From: Rhodoferax sp. OV413
GTDB lineage: Bacteria; Pseudomonadota; Gammaproteobacteria; Burkholderiales; Burkholderiaceae_C
Direction: 5' to 3'
Length of the DNA: 17,811 nt
Assembly (NCBI GenBank): GCA_945861195.1
Contig: CAMATS010000010.1
Span: forward strand, 1-17,811
Shown: one piece after another, positions 1 to 8,200 of the stretch
Position numbering within the stretch: position 1 is the first letter of the stretch
Layout: every line of letters begins with the position of its first letter
Position numbers and translations under genes: made by a program
Notes under the pieces: model-generated
What the model saw: the letters and a program-made list of their open reading frames with translations, nothing else
Databases searched by the model: none
Told to the model about the DNA's origin: nothing

Positions 1-110
1 TCTTGACGGTGCGCTTCACCTACCGGCGCAAAGTCATTCGAATTATTGGCGCCGGGTATTGGCGCAAAGGAAAGGCAACTTATGAAAAAGAAGATCGTTT
101 ACACAGATGA
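1..110 (+). CDS. BrnT-family toxin, C-terminal fragment (5' end outside window)
   Basis: An open frame entering from the left edge (first full codon at 3) ends in TGA at 108-110. Its last 35 residues read as the end of a BrnT-type RNase toxin: the stretch LTVRFTYRRKVIRIIGAG followed by a basic tail, YWRKGKATYEKEDRLHR. BrnT proteins end in a beta-strand with 'R-I-I' and a short basic 'aR..r.E...Y' helix, which this matches. The next gene starts inside it (ATG at 82), a 29-bp overlap typical of toxin-antitoxin pairs, and that neighbour looks like an antitoxin. The catalytic part lies outside the window, so activity cannot be judged. The family call rests on a short tail plus context and is an inference. 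Confidence 0.6.
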   Translation, partial: LTVRFTYRRKVIRIIGAGYWRKGKATYEKEDRLHR

Positions 111-360
111 GCCCATGGGCGACGTTGAGGTGGTCGCGGATTTTCTGCCATCACCAGCTGAGTTGGCATACAAGGAAGACGGCGTGAAAGTGACGCTAGC
201 CCTGAGCAAGAGCAGCGTCGATTTTTTCAAGTCTGAGGCATCCAAGCATCAGACTCATTACCAGCGCATGATCCGCCGGTTGCTGGATTCTTACGTTGAA
301 GCCCAAGGCACGACCGCCAGCCAAGCAAAACGCACAGTGCACAAGCGTGCACCCATCTAG
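82..360 (+). CDS. CopG/ribbon-helix-helix-type antitoxin partner of BrnT
   Basis: A 92-residue protein starting MKKKIVYTDEPMGDVEVV. The ATG at 82 is preferred over an upstream in-frame start at 46 because a purine-rich ribosome site (GGAAAGG, 69-75) sits 6 bases before it and the protein then begins like its relatives. Residues about 31-70 (VKVTLALSKSSVDFFKSEA followed by a QRMIRRLLDSYVE helix) fit a ribbon-helix-helix fold: one strand and two helices that dimerise and bind operator DNA. Members of this family sit just after brnT and neutralise the RNase while repressing their own promoter. The start overlaps the toxin frame, implying coupled translation. The C-terminal 20 residues are basic and probably disordered. 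No promoter or operator is visible because the upstream region is missing. The antitoxin role is inferred from fold and context. Confidence 0.7.
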   Translation: MKKKIVYTDEPMGDVEVVADFLPSPAELAYKEDGVKVTLALSKSSVDFFKSEASKHQTHYQRMIRRLLDSYVEAQGTTASQAKRTVHKRAPI

Positions 361-363
361 TCA

Positions 364-380
364 CGCCGCCTCAGGCGGCG
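364..380. terminator. Hairpin between two convergent genes
   Basis: A perfect 7-bp stem, CGCCGCC (364-370) with GGCGGCG (374-380), closed by the three bases TCA. The loop is the stop codon of the minus-strand response regulator, and the plus-strand antitoxin ends 4 bp before the stem. Its place between convergent genes suggests a shared bidirectional terminator. There is no T-run on either side, so an intrinsic mechanism is doubtful; it may only protect 3' ends. Confidence 0.4.
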
Positions 381-1042
381 TTGCGGCGGCCCTTGCTGAG
401 GTCGACGCCGAGTTGTTTGAGCTTGCGGTACAGGTGGGTGCGCTCCAGGCCAGTTTTTTCTGCAACCCGGGTCATAGAGCCGTTTTCCCGACTCAGGTGG
501 TACTCAAAGTAGGCTTTCTCGAATTCATCGCGTGCATCTCGCAGCGGCTTGTCGAGCATGAAGGTCTGCTGGCATTGGCTGGCTGGGTCGGGCGCGGCGG
601 CCGGGGTGGCGGCCATCATGCTCGCCACCACATCACTCATTTGCACCAGACCTGAGGGCCGCCCGGGACGAGCGGCGGTGCCTCGTGCGAGCCCCTGCTC
701 CACGGCTTTGAGGAGTTTTTGCAGGGTGATGGGTTTTTCCAGAAAAGCTGATGCGCCGATTTTGGTAGCCTCAACAGCGGTGTCAATCGTGGCGTGTCCG
801 CTCATCATGATGACTGGCATGGTGAGCGCGCCGCTGGAGGACCATTCTTTGAGCAGGGTGACGCCGTCGGTGTCGGGCATCCAGATGTCGAGCAGCACCA
901 GGTCAGGGCGCTCTTTTTGGCGGGCTGCGCGGGCTTGCGCCGCATTTTCTGCCACCTCGACTTGGTGGCCTTCGTCGTTGAGGATTTCGGACAACAGGTC
1001 GCGGATGCCGAGCTCGTCGTCGACCACCAGAATGTTCGCCAT
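371..1042 (-). CDS. NtrX-like response regulator lacking the AAA+ domain (receiver + Fis HTH)
   Basis: A 223-residue cytoplasmic two-component regulator. Residues 1-120 are a receiver domain with the acidic pair D8-D9, phospho-acceptor D52 (in DIWMPDTDG), switch S81 and conserved K103 (EKP). Residues about 121-160 are a Pro/Ala-rich linker. Residues 163-213 (LDKPLRDARDEFEKAYF, then TRVAEKTGLERTHLYRKL) match the Fis-type helix-turn-helix end of NtrX. A full NtrX is roughly twice as long and carries a sigma54-contacting AAA+ ATPase with Walker and GAFTGA motifs between these parts; none is present here. It should therefore act as a simple DNA binder, as RegA/PrrA-type regulators do, and not as a sigma54 activator. 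The gene starts 3 bp after the sensor kinase stop and is probably translated from the same message. The ribosome site is weak. Targets cannot be read from this window. Confidence 0.85.
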   Translation of the reverse strand: MANILVVDDELGIRDLLSEILNDEGHQVEVAENAAQARAARQKERPDLVLLDIWMPDTDGVTLLKEWSSSGALTMPVIMMSGHATIDTAVEATKIGASAFLEKPITLQKLLKAVEQGLARGTAARPGRPSGLVQMSDVVASMMAATPAAAPDPASQCQQTFMLDKPLRDARDEFEKAYFEYHLSRENGSMTRVAEKTGLERTHLYRKLKQLGVDLSKGRRNAA

Positions 1043-1045
1043 GAT

Positions 1046-3328
1046 TCAGACCGTTTCTTGGGATGTGACCGGGCCAAGCGGCTGGGCCGGTTCTGCGTTG
1101 TCAGTGGCGAATGATAACGACACTTGTGCGCCTGCCGGCTGACCGTCGACCATGCGGTTCATGATGTCTACCCGGGTGTGGTGCTCATCGGCAATTTTCT
1201 TCACCACGGCCAAGCCCAGGCCGGTGCCCTTGGCCTTGGTGGTGACATAGGGCTCAAAGGCGCGCTTGAGTATGTGCTCGGGAAAGCCGGTGCCGCAGTC
1301 GAGCACGCTTAACCTGACGCGCCGGCTGGCAGCGAGCCACTGGGTCTTGATGGACACTGCGCTGGCCGCACCCACATGGCCGCTCGACTCGGTTGCGTCG
1401 AGCGCGTTTTGCAGCAAGTTGTGCAATACCTGCCTGAGTTGCTGGGCATCGCCCAATATTTTTTGGCAGGCGGGGTCTATTTCGGTGTGAATGGGTACGG
1501 TGTTTGTCTCAGTGGCGTAGAGCTGCATCACGTCGGCCACCAGTGCATTGAGGTCAACCGGCTTGAGCTCGGCGGCAGGCAGGCGTGCATAGTCTCGAAA
1601 TTCGTTAACCAAGCGCTTCATGGCGTCCACCTGGTCGACGATGGTCTTGACCGATTTGCTCAGCAGGGCTCGGTCGGTCGGCTCCAATTTTTCAGCAAGT
1701 TTGTGCTCTAGGCGTTCGGCCGACAACTGGATGGGGGTGAGCGGGTTTTTGATTTCGTGGGCCAGTCGTCGGGCTACCTCGCCCCAGGCCTGGGCCCGCT
1801 GTACCGAGACGATTTCAGAAATATCGTCAAACACCAGCAGGCGGGCGCTGTCTGGCAGTTCGGCACCCCGGGCCACCAGCGTCAGCGTCTCATCGTCCGG
1901 CCGTCCGGCCTGCCGCTGCGTGGCACCACCAAGCTCAAAAGATTGCTGCCAGTGATCCATACCGCGCTCGTGGCGGGCGCCCAGGAATGAATCAAATTGG
2001 GTCTGTACCTGGCCGGCAAAAGCTGCAAGGCCTGCCATGTCAGACAGCTTGCTGCCCACATGGGCGGCCAGGGGCACACGCAAAATTCGGGTGGCGCCGG
2101 GGTTGGAGGAAAGGATGCGCCCGGCTGCATCAAGTACCACCACCCCGGCGGTAAGGTTGTCCAGAATGGTTTGCAAATTCGCGCGCGCAGCGTCCACCTG
2201 CCCCATGCTCGACTCAACTGCTTGGCGAGCATCGGCGAGTTGCTGCGTCATTTGCGCAAAGGAGCGGGTCAAGCCACCGAGTTCGTCGCGGCCTTGCAAA
2301 AAGGTTTTTGGCGTGAGGTCTCCAGCAGCGACTTGGCGCACGCCATCCGCGAGCAGCAGCAGCGGGCGCGTAATTTGCCCCCCCAGCAAGACGGCCAGCA
2401 GCACGGCGCCAAAAATCGCTAAAAACAGGGTTAATGTGAGCGTGCCTATGTACATGCGCTTGAGCCCCTCCCGGGCTAGGGCGCGCTCCTGGTATTCGCG
2501 GTAGGCTCCGGTGACTGCCAGCGCATTGGCGGCCAGTGTTGGCGGCATGGCGATCGTGACCATGAGAAACCTGGGCTCTGCGAGTGTGCGCAGATTGCTG
2601 CTGGTGACCAGCACCAAAGCCTTCAGGCGGGCCTCTGTGCTCGCCCCGGGTTGAGCATCTTCTAGCCCTTCAGTCCAGGTGATGGATCGCTGTGCCCGCG
2701 CTTTGCGCAGTTGTTGGGCAGTTGGCCGGTCAAGATTGAGCTGGTATTGGGATTGGCCAGCCGCAGCAATGGGCTGCCCGGCGGCACCCCACAGGGACAG
2801 GTCACGCACGCCCAACTGCTCGCGCGCCCGCTCCAGTGGCAGCGTGACACTGGCGTCGGGCAGGTCAGCGATTTGTACCGCTGCCCCCTTGGCCTTGTTT
2901 GACAGGTCGCTGGAGAGGGTTTCAATCGTCACGCGGCCCAGGTTCAGGCCGGCCTCAAGCGCGCCTTCAACCTTGACATCGAACCAGCTCTCGATGGAGC
3001 GCGACACAAACTGGTAGGAGACCACGTAAATGAGCAGACCGGGCGCAAAGCCGGCAAGGGCAAAAACAGCCGCCAGTTTGAGCAGCAGCCGGCTGCCAAA
3101 TTTGCCCTGCCGCAAACGTGCCAGAAGGCGGTAGGCGATCCAGGCGATAGCGCACAAGAGCAGCCCGGCCACGACCATGTTGAGAACAAACAGGCGTGCG
3201 TAATTGCTCTCGTACATGTCGCGGTTGGTGGTGGCCTGGGTGAGCAAAAAAAGCAGTACCAAGCCCATCGAAACCACCACGGCGAGCCCAAGCCCCAGGG
3301 TCCAGCGCAGGGGGCGGGCAAGCCTCAT
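1046..3328 (-). CDS. NtrY-type membrane sensor histidine kinase
   Basis: A 760-residue kinase. Hydrophobic segments lie near residues 11-30, 46-67, 83-104 and 293-315, leaving an extracytoplasmic loop of about 190 residues between the third and fourth, as in NtrY. A HAMP linker follows (about 315-366), then a PAS-like domain (about 383-505). The dimerisation/phosphoacceptor helix has H524 in RRLAHEIKNPLTP. The ATPase domain shows the N box around N641 (NLLQNALDAT), G1 at DCGTGF (677-682), the F box at AFEPY and G2 at GTGLGLA (701-707). All catalytic motifs are intact, so it should autophosphorylate and pass phosphate to the regulator encoded 3 bp downstream. Its ATG overlaps the stop of the DUF4390 gene (ATGA), which implies coupled translation. 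NtrY-type kinases have been tied to nitrogen, redox or envelope signals; which applies here cannot be seen. Confidence 0.9.
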   Translation of the reverse strand: MRLARPLRWTLGLGLAVVVSMGLVLLFLLTQATTNRDMYESNYARLFVLNMVVAGLLLCAIAWIAYRLLARLRQGKFGSRLLLKLAAVFALAGFAPGLLIYVVSYQFVSRSIESWFDVKVEGALEAGLNLGRVTIETLSSDLSNKAKGAAVQIADLPDASVTLPLERAREQLGVRDLSLWGAAGQPIAAAGQSQYQLNLDRPTAQQLRKARAQRSITWTEGLEDAQPGASTEARLKALVLVTSSNLRTLAEPRFLMVTIAMPPTLAANALAVTGAYREYQERALAREGLKRMYIGTLTLTLFLAIFGAVLLAVLLGGQITRPLLLLADGVRQVAAGDLTPKTFLQGRDELGGLTRSFAQMTQQLADARQAVESSMGQVDAARANLQTILDNLTAGVVVLDAAGRILSSNPGATRILRVPLAAHVGSKLSDMAGLAAFAGQVQTQFDSFLGARHERGMDHWQQSFELGGATQRQAGRPDDETLTLVARGAELPDSARLLVFDDISEIVSVQRAQAWGEVARRLAHEIKNPLTPIQLSAERLEHKLAEKLEPTDRALLSKSVKTIVDQVDAMKRLVNEFRDYARLPAAELKPVDLNALVADVMQLYATETNTVPIHTEIDPACQKILGDAQQLRQVLHNLLQNALDATESSGHVGAASAVSIKTQWLAASRRVRLSVLDCGTGFPEHILKRAFEPYVTTKAKGTGLGLAVVKKIADEHHTRVDIMNRMVDGQPAGAQVSLSFATDNAEPAQPLGPVTSQETV

Positions 3329-3954
3329 TTGCCAGCCTCGGTCACCGCCCGGCTGGCCGCGGCGCTGATGTCCCAGTCAGGGTCGCCGAGTGTGCCGATC
3401 TGCAGGGGGCGGGGCAGTTGCGATACATCCAGGCGGAAACGAAATGCCACGTTGTGCGCTTGGTTGGGCTCGAGCTCGCTGGCCTCGGCGATTTTCCAGC
3501 GCGATACCCGCTGCACCGCAGCCAAGGCATCGGCCAGGCTGTCAAAGTTCTGGGTCAGCGCCATGCCCATGCCAGTCACCGTGATGGGGCCGGATGCGAT
3601 GTTCAGACGCCAGCGCTGGGTCAAGGCCTGGTAGGCTAGGCGCATGTGCCGCTGGGCGCTGAGCACCTTTTTATTGGTCCAGTACCAGCGCTCGCGGAAC
3701 ACATCGGCCTCGGCCACAAAGATGACCGGGATGCCTTTGAGCAGCGCCTCTTCTACCGCGCCAGGCAACTCAAACCTGACGCTGGCCGACAAGAGTACCG
3801 ACTCACCAGAGCGCTCCACTTGCAATTGCGCAAGTTCGGTACTTGCCGCCCAGGCCGGCCCCAGACCCGCGCCGGTACACAGAAGCACTGCGGCCACCAG
3901 CCAGCCCAGCCCCTTATGCCAGCCGCTTTTGCAGCAATGCGTAATAAAAACCAT
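3325..3954 (-). CDS. Exported DUF4390-family protein of unknown function
   Basis: A 209-residue protein recognised as DUF4390 by composition, layout and genomic place. The N-terminus has a signal peptide: K9 and K14, a hydrophobic core at about 16-32 and a likely cleavage site AWA/AS after A36, so the mature part is probably periplasmic. There is no lipobox. The mature part is beta-rich with a WYWTNKK segment and an LTQRWRLN segment. The ATG at 3952-3954 is chosen because it gives a good signal peptide. An open frame continues upstream to 4293, but that part lies inside rsmB and reads as low-quality Cys/Arg/Pro-rich sequence. The gene overlaps the end of rsmB by 41 bp and shares ATGA with the kinase gene. 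Function is unknown; the position suggests it could supply or modulate the periplasmic signal for the kinase, which is inference only. Confidence 0.75.
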   Translation of the reverse strand: MVFITHCCKSGWHKGLGWLVAAVLLCTGAGLGPAWAASTELAQLQVERSGESVLLSASVRFELPGAVEEALLKGIPVIFVAEADVFRERWYWTNKKVLSAQRHMRLAYQALTQRWRLNIASGPITVTGMGMALTQNFDSLADALAAVQRVSRWKIAEASELEPNQAHNVAFRFRLDVSQLPRPLQIGTLGDPDWDISAAASRAVTEAGK

Positions 3955-5224
3955 CGTGTTCACGGTGCTGATTGTCCGGGACGGCTGTCTGGTCTGAGTG
4001 CAATGAGGGCAGCAAATGCCCGGCAGACGGCAGCAAGGCCGCTGCGGTGTTGTTTGCAAGAAACGTTTGGACCTGATCCTCCCCTTCAGCGCGAAAAACC
4101 GAACAGGTGCTGTAGAGCAGTCGGCCGCCCGGTTTGAGGGTGGGCCACAGGGCCATGAGCAAGCGCGCCTGGATGACGCTGAGCTGTGCAATATCGCTTG
4201 GGCGGCGCAGCCACCTGACATCAGGGTGGCGGCGCACGATGCCCGAGGCCGTGCAGGGGGCGTCGAGCAAGATGGCATCAAAGGCTTGGCCATCCCACCA
4301 ACTGTGCACCGCGCCAGCGTCTGCGGCCAGCACCCGCGCTTGCAAGCCCAGGCGTTGCAAATTTTGGTGAATGGATTCGCAGCGCAGCGGGTCTATATCC
4401 AAGGCTGTGAGCTCGCAGTCCGCGGTTTCGAGCAAGTGGGCGGTTTTGCCGCCAGGTGCCGCGCAGGCGTCCAGCACCCGCAGCCGGCCCGAGCCGCTTA
4501 AACCTGAGAGCAGGCTGCTGGCAGCCATCTGCCCAGCCAGGTCTTGCACCGAGAACAGGCCCTCGGCAAAGCCGGGAAGGGCTTGCACCGGCTGGGCTTG
4601 GCGCAAGATCACGCCGGCCTGGCCGGCGGCCCAGGCCGGCATGCCGGCTGTTGCGAGGGTCTGTAAAAAAGACGCCACGCTGGTTTTGCGCAGGTTTACC
4701 CGCAGCGTCATGGGCGCGGCGACATTGTTGGCCGCAAGAATGGTCTGCCAGCAATCAGGCCAGTCTTTGCGCAGACGATCAATCCACCACAGGGGGTGGT
4801 TCCAGAGCGCTTGTAACTGTGTTTGGGTGCTGGCCACCAGGGCCTCGCGCTCGCGCAGAAAGCGGCGCAGACAGGCATTGATGAAACCCGCCTGCGCCTG
4901 GGTGGAGGCGCCCCGCTTGGCCGCCTCCACCGTTTGATTAACCAGGGTAAAGGCCTCGTAAGGGGCGCCTTGGTCTTGCCAGGCGAGCGCCAATGCAGTA
5001 CACAGCAGCGCGTCTGCTGCGGGTGGCGGGGTTTTGCTGGCAAGCAATTGCCGCAGCGCCTGCGCCCGGCCCAAAAACCGCAGCACAGTGAAGCTCAGCG
5101 CCTGCACACCGGGACGAGCCTCAGGCGCCAGCTTTCCCAGTGCGGCGGTGGCCGAACTGCCGCCACGAACGGCTTGCAGCAGGGCCGCCACCGATTGCAA
5201 CTGGCGCCACAGGTCGGTTTGCAC
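3914..5224 (-). CDS. rsmB: 16S rRNA (cytosine-967-C5) methyltransferase RsmB
   Basis: A 436-residue enzyme that uses S-adenosylmethionine to methylate C967 of 16S rRNA during 30S assembly. The N-terminal ~140 residues form the helical NusB-like RNA-binding domain (AFTLVNQTVEAAKRG at about 91-105). The Rossmann methyltransferase domain follows, with SAM motif I DACAAPGGKTAHLLE (252-266), the acidic ribose-binding site LDIDPLR (275-281), motif IV DAPCTASG with C324, and motif VI YSTCSVF with C374. The two cysteines are the release and nucleophile residues of the RsmB/NOL1 class. Length fits the family. The start is GTG (5222-5224); no other start codon lies in frame between it and the rpoC-frame stop upstream, and the ribosome site is poor. 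It begins 51 bp after rpoC and overlaps the next gene by 41 bp. Confidence 0.93.
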   Translation of the reverse strand: MQTDLWRQLQSVAALLQAVRGGSSATAALGKLAPEARPGVQALSFTVLRFLGRAQALRQLLASKTPPPAADALLCTALALAWQDQGAPYEAFTLVNQTVEAAKRGASTQAQAGFINACLRRFLREREALVASTQTQLQALWNHPLWWIDRLRKDWPDCWQTILAANNVAAPMTLRVNLRKTSVASFLQTLATAGMPAWAAGQAGVILRQAQPVQALPGFAEGLFSVQDLAGQMAASSLLSGLSGSGRLRVLDACAAPGGKTAHLLETADCELTALDIDPLRCESIHQNLQRLGLQARVLAADAGAVHSWWDGQAFDAILLDAPCTASGIVRRHPDVRWLRRPSDIAQLSVIQARLLMALWPTLKPGGRLLYSTCSVFRAEGEDQVQTFLANNTAAALLPSAGHLLPSLHSDQTAVPDNQHREHDGFYYALLQKRLA

Positions 5225-5275
5225 CGGGGCTTGGGGCGCTAGCTTTTGCGGTAGAGCAGGTGTGTCAGCCTGTCC

Positions 5276-8200
5276 CTATTCGGCAACAGCACCTTCGCTG
5301 GCCTGTGCCGAGTCTGCCAATTCGGCGGCCTCGGCATCGGCAATGGCGCGGCGCTCGGCATCGTCCATGTTCTCGCGCACTTTACGGGCTTCGTGGTATG
5401 CCAAGCCCGTGCCAGCCGGAATCAGACGCCCGACAATCACGTTTTCCTTCAGGCCACGCAACTCGTCTCGCTTGCCCATGATGGCAGCCTCGGTCAACAC
5501 CCGCGTGGTCTCCTGGAACGAGGCTGCGCTGATGAAACTGTCGGTCGACAGCGATGCTTTAGTGATGCCCAGCAACAGGTTAGTGAAGGTGGCGGCAATC
5601 TTGCCTTCGGCGCGCAAGGCGTCATTGGTGTTGAGCATCTCCGAACGCTCCACCTGCTCACCATTGATGTAATTGGACTCGCCGGCGTTCTCCACCACCA
5701 CCCGGCGCAGCATTTGGCGAACAATCACCTCGATGTGCTTGTCGTTGATTTTCACGCCCTGCAAGCGGTAAACGTCTTGCACCTCGTCAACAATGTAGCG
5801 CGCCAGTTCTTCCGAGCCCAGCAGGCGCAGAATGTCTTGCGGGTCGGCCGGGCCGTCCACCACGCTCTCACCTTTGTTGACAACCTGGCCTTCGTGGACC
5901 AGGATGTTTTTCTCTTTGGGCACCAGCTCTTCCCAGACAGAGCCCTCGGGATCGGTGATTTGCAGGCGGATTTTGCCTTTGGTCTCTTTGCCAAAAGAGA
6001 CGGTTCCGGTCATCTCGGCAAGCACGCCCTTGTCTTTGGGCGAGCGGGCCTCGAAGAGTTCAGCCACGCGGGGCAAGCCACCGGTGATGTCCCGGGTTTT
6101 CTGGCCTTCGATGGGGATACGGGCCAGCACTTCGCCGGGGCCCACCTCCTGCCCGTCACGCACCTGCACCAGGGCGCCCACGGGGAAGCCAATCGTGACG
6201 GAGTGGTCGGTGCCGGGGATCTTGACCTCGTTGCCGGATGCGTCAATCAGCTTGACCTGAGGGCGTACCACCTTGGCAGCGCCACGGCGTTTGGGGTCGA
6301 TCACGACCAGCGTGGCCAGGCCGGTCACCTCGTCGACTTGGCGCGCCACGGTCAAGCCCTCTTCGAGGTTCTCGAAATTGATCTTGCCTGCGAACTCGGT
6401 GATGATGGGTCGGGTCAGCGGATCCCAGTTGGCCAGAATCATGCCCGACTTGATAGCCTGATCTGCCTTGATTGTGAGCACCGCGCCGTAGGGCACCTTG
6501 TGGCGTTCACGCTCCCGGCCATGTTCGTCATGTATGACGATCTCGCCAGAGCGGGAAATCACCACCAGTTCTTTTTTGCCGTTGGTCACATAGCGCATGG
6601 TCGGGTTGAACCCGATGCTGCCATTGGACTTGGCCTCGACGCTGGCAGCGATGGCCGCCCGGGAGGCCGCACCGCCGATGTGGAAGGTGCGCATGGTGAG
6701 TTGTGTGCCGGGCTCGCCAATGGACTGGGCGGCGATCACGCCAACCGCCTCACCACCGTTAACCAGACCGCCCCGGCCCAGATCACGGCCATAGCATTTG
6801 GCGCATATGCCAAAGCGGGTTTCGCAGTTGAGCGCGGTGCGGACCTTGACTTCATCGACACCAGCGAGTTCCATCTCTTCGATCAGGTCTTCGTCAAGCA
6901 TGGTGCCGGCCAGGACCAACACCGAGCGGTTTTCGGGATGCAGAATGTCGTCGGCAGCGGTTCGGCCCAAAATCCGGTCGCGCAGCGATTCAATGACCTC
7001 GCCGCCTTCGACAATAGCTCGCATCAGCGCGCCATCGTGGGTGCCGCAGTCTTGTTCGGTCACGACCAGGTCCTGGGTCACGTCCACCAAGCGACGGGTC
7101 AGGTAACCCGAGTTGGCTGTTTTGAGGGCTGTATCAGCCAGGCCTTTGCGGGCTCCGTGGGTGGAGATGAAGTACTCGAGCACATTGAGGCCTTCACGGA
7201 AATTGGCGGTGATCGGGGTCTCGATGATCGAGCCATCGGGCTTGGCCATCAGGCCACGCATGCCCGCTACCTGCCGTATCTGCGCTGCAGAGCCACGCGC
7301 ACCAGAGTCGGCCATCATGTAGATGGAGTTGAACGATTCCTGCGCGACCAGCTTGCCATGGCGGTCCGTGACCATTTCTTTAGACAGCTGAGCCATCATC
7401 ACCTTGGAGACTTCGTCACCAGATTTACCCCAAATATCGACCACCTTGTTGTAGCGCTCGCCAGCCGTGACCAGGCCCGAGACATACTGCTGCTCGATCT
7501 CTTTTACCTCTTTTTGAGCGCGGTTGATGATCTCGGGTTTTTCTGGGGGTACCAGCATGTCGTCGATACAAATCGAGATTCCAGCCTTGGTGGCAAGCCG
7601 GAAACCGGCCTGCAGCAGTTTGTCGGCAAACACCACCGTCTCTTTGAGGCCGCATTTGCGGAAAGAGACATTGATCAGCTTGGAGATTTCCTTCTTCTTG
7701 AGCGCCTTGTTGAGGTTAGAAAAAGGCAGCCCCTTGGGCAAAATTTCTGACAACAAAGCCCGCCCGGCGGTGGTTTCCCAGAGTTGGGTGCTGCTGACAA
7801 ATTCGCCGGTTTCCTTGTCCTTGGCGTACTCGGTCAGGCGCACATTGACGCGCGAGTTGAGCTCGACTTCGCCCGCATCAAAAGCCCGCTGCACCTCGCC
7901 GATATCAGAAAAAATCAGCCCCTCGCCCTTGCCGTTGGTGCGCTCGCGGGTGGTGTAGTACAGACCCAACACCACGTCTTGCGAAGGCACGATGGAGGGC
8001 TCGCCATTAGAAGGGAACAGCACGTTGTTGGAAGCCAGCATCAGGGTGCGGCATTCCATTTGGGCTTCAACCGACAGGGGCACATGGACGGCCATCTGGT
8101 CGCCGTCAAAGTCGGCATTGAATGCTGCGCAGACCAGTGGGTGCAATTGGATTGCTTTGCCTTCAATCAGGATAGGCTCGAAGGCCTGGATGCCCAGGCG

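Noticed and set aside
3955..4293. N-terminal extension of the DUF4390 frame inside rsmB
   Set aside because: The extra residues are Cys/Arg/Pro-rich shadow sequence of rsmB and would bury the clear signal peptide that starts at 3954.
5393..7750. A 785-codon open frame on the plus strand opposite rpoC
   Set aside because: It is antisense to an intact, highly conserved gene. Its translation is rich in His, Gln and Val with no recognisable domain, as expected from the complement of a GC-rich gene with biased codon use.
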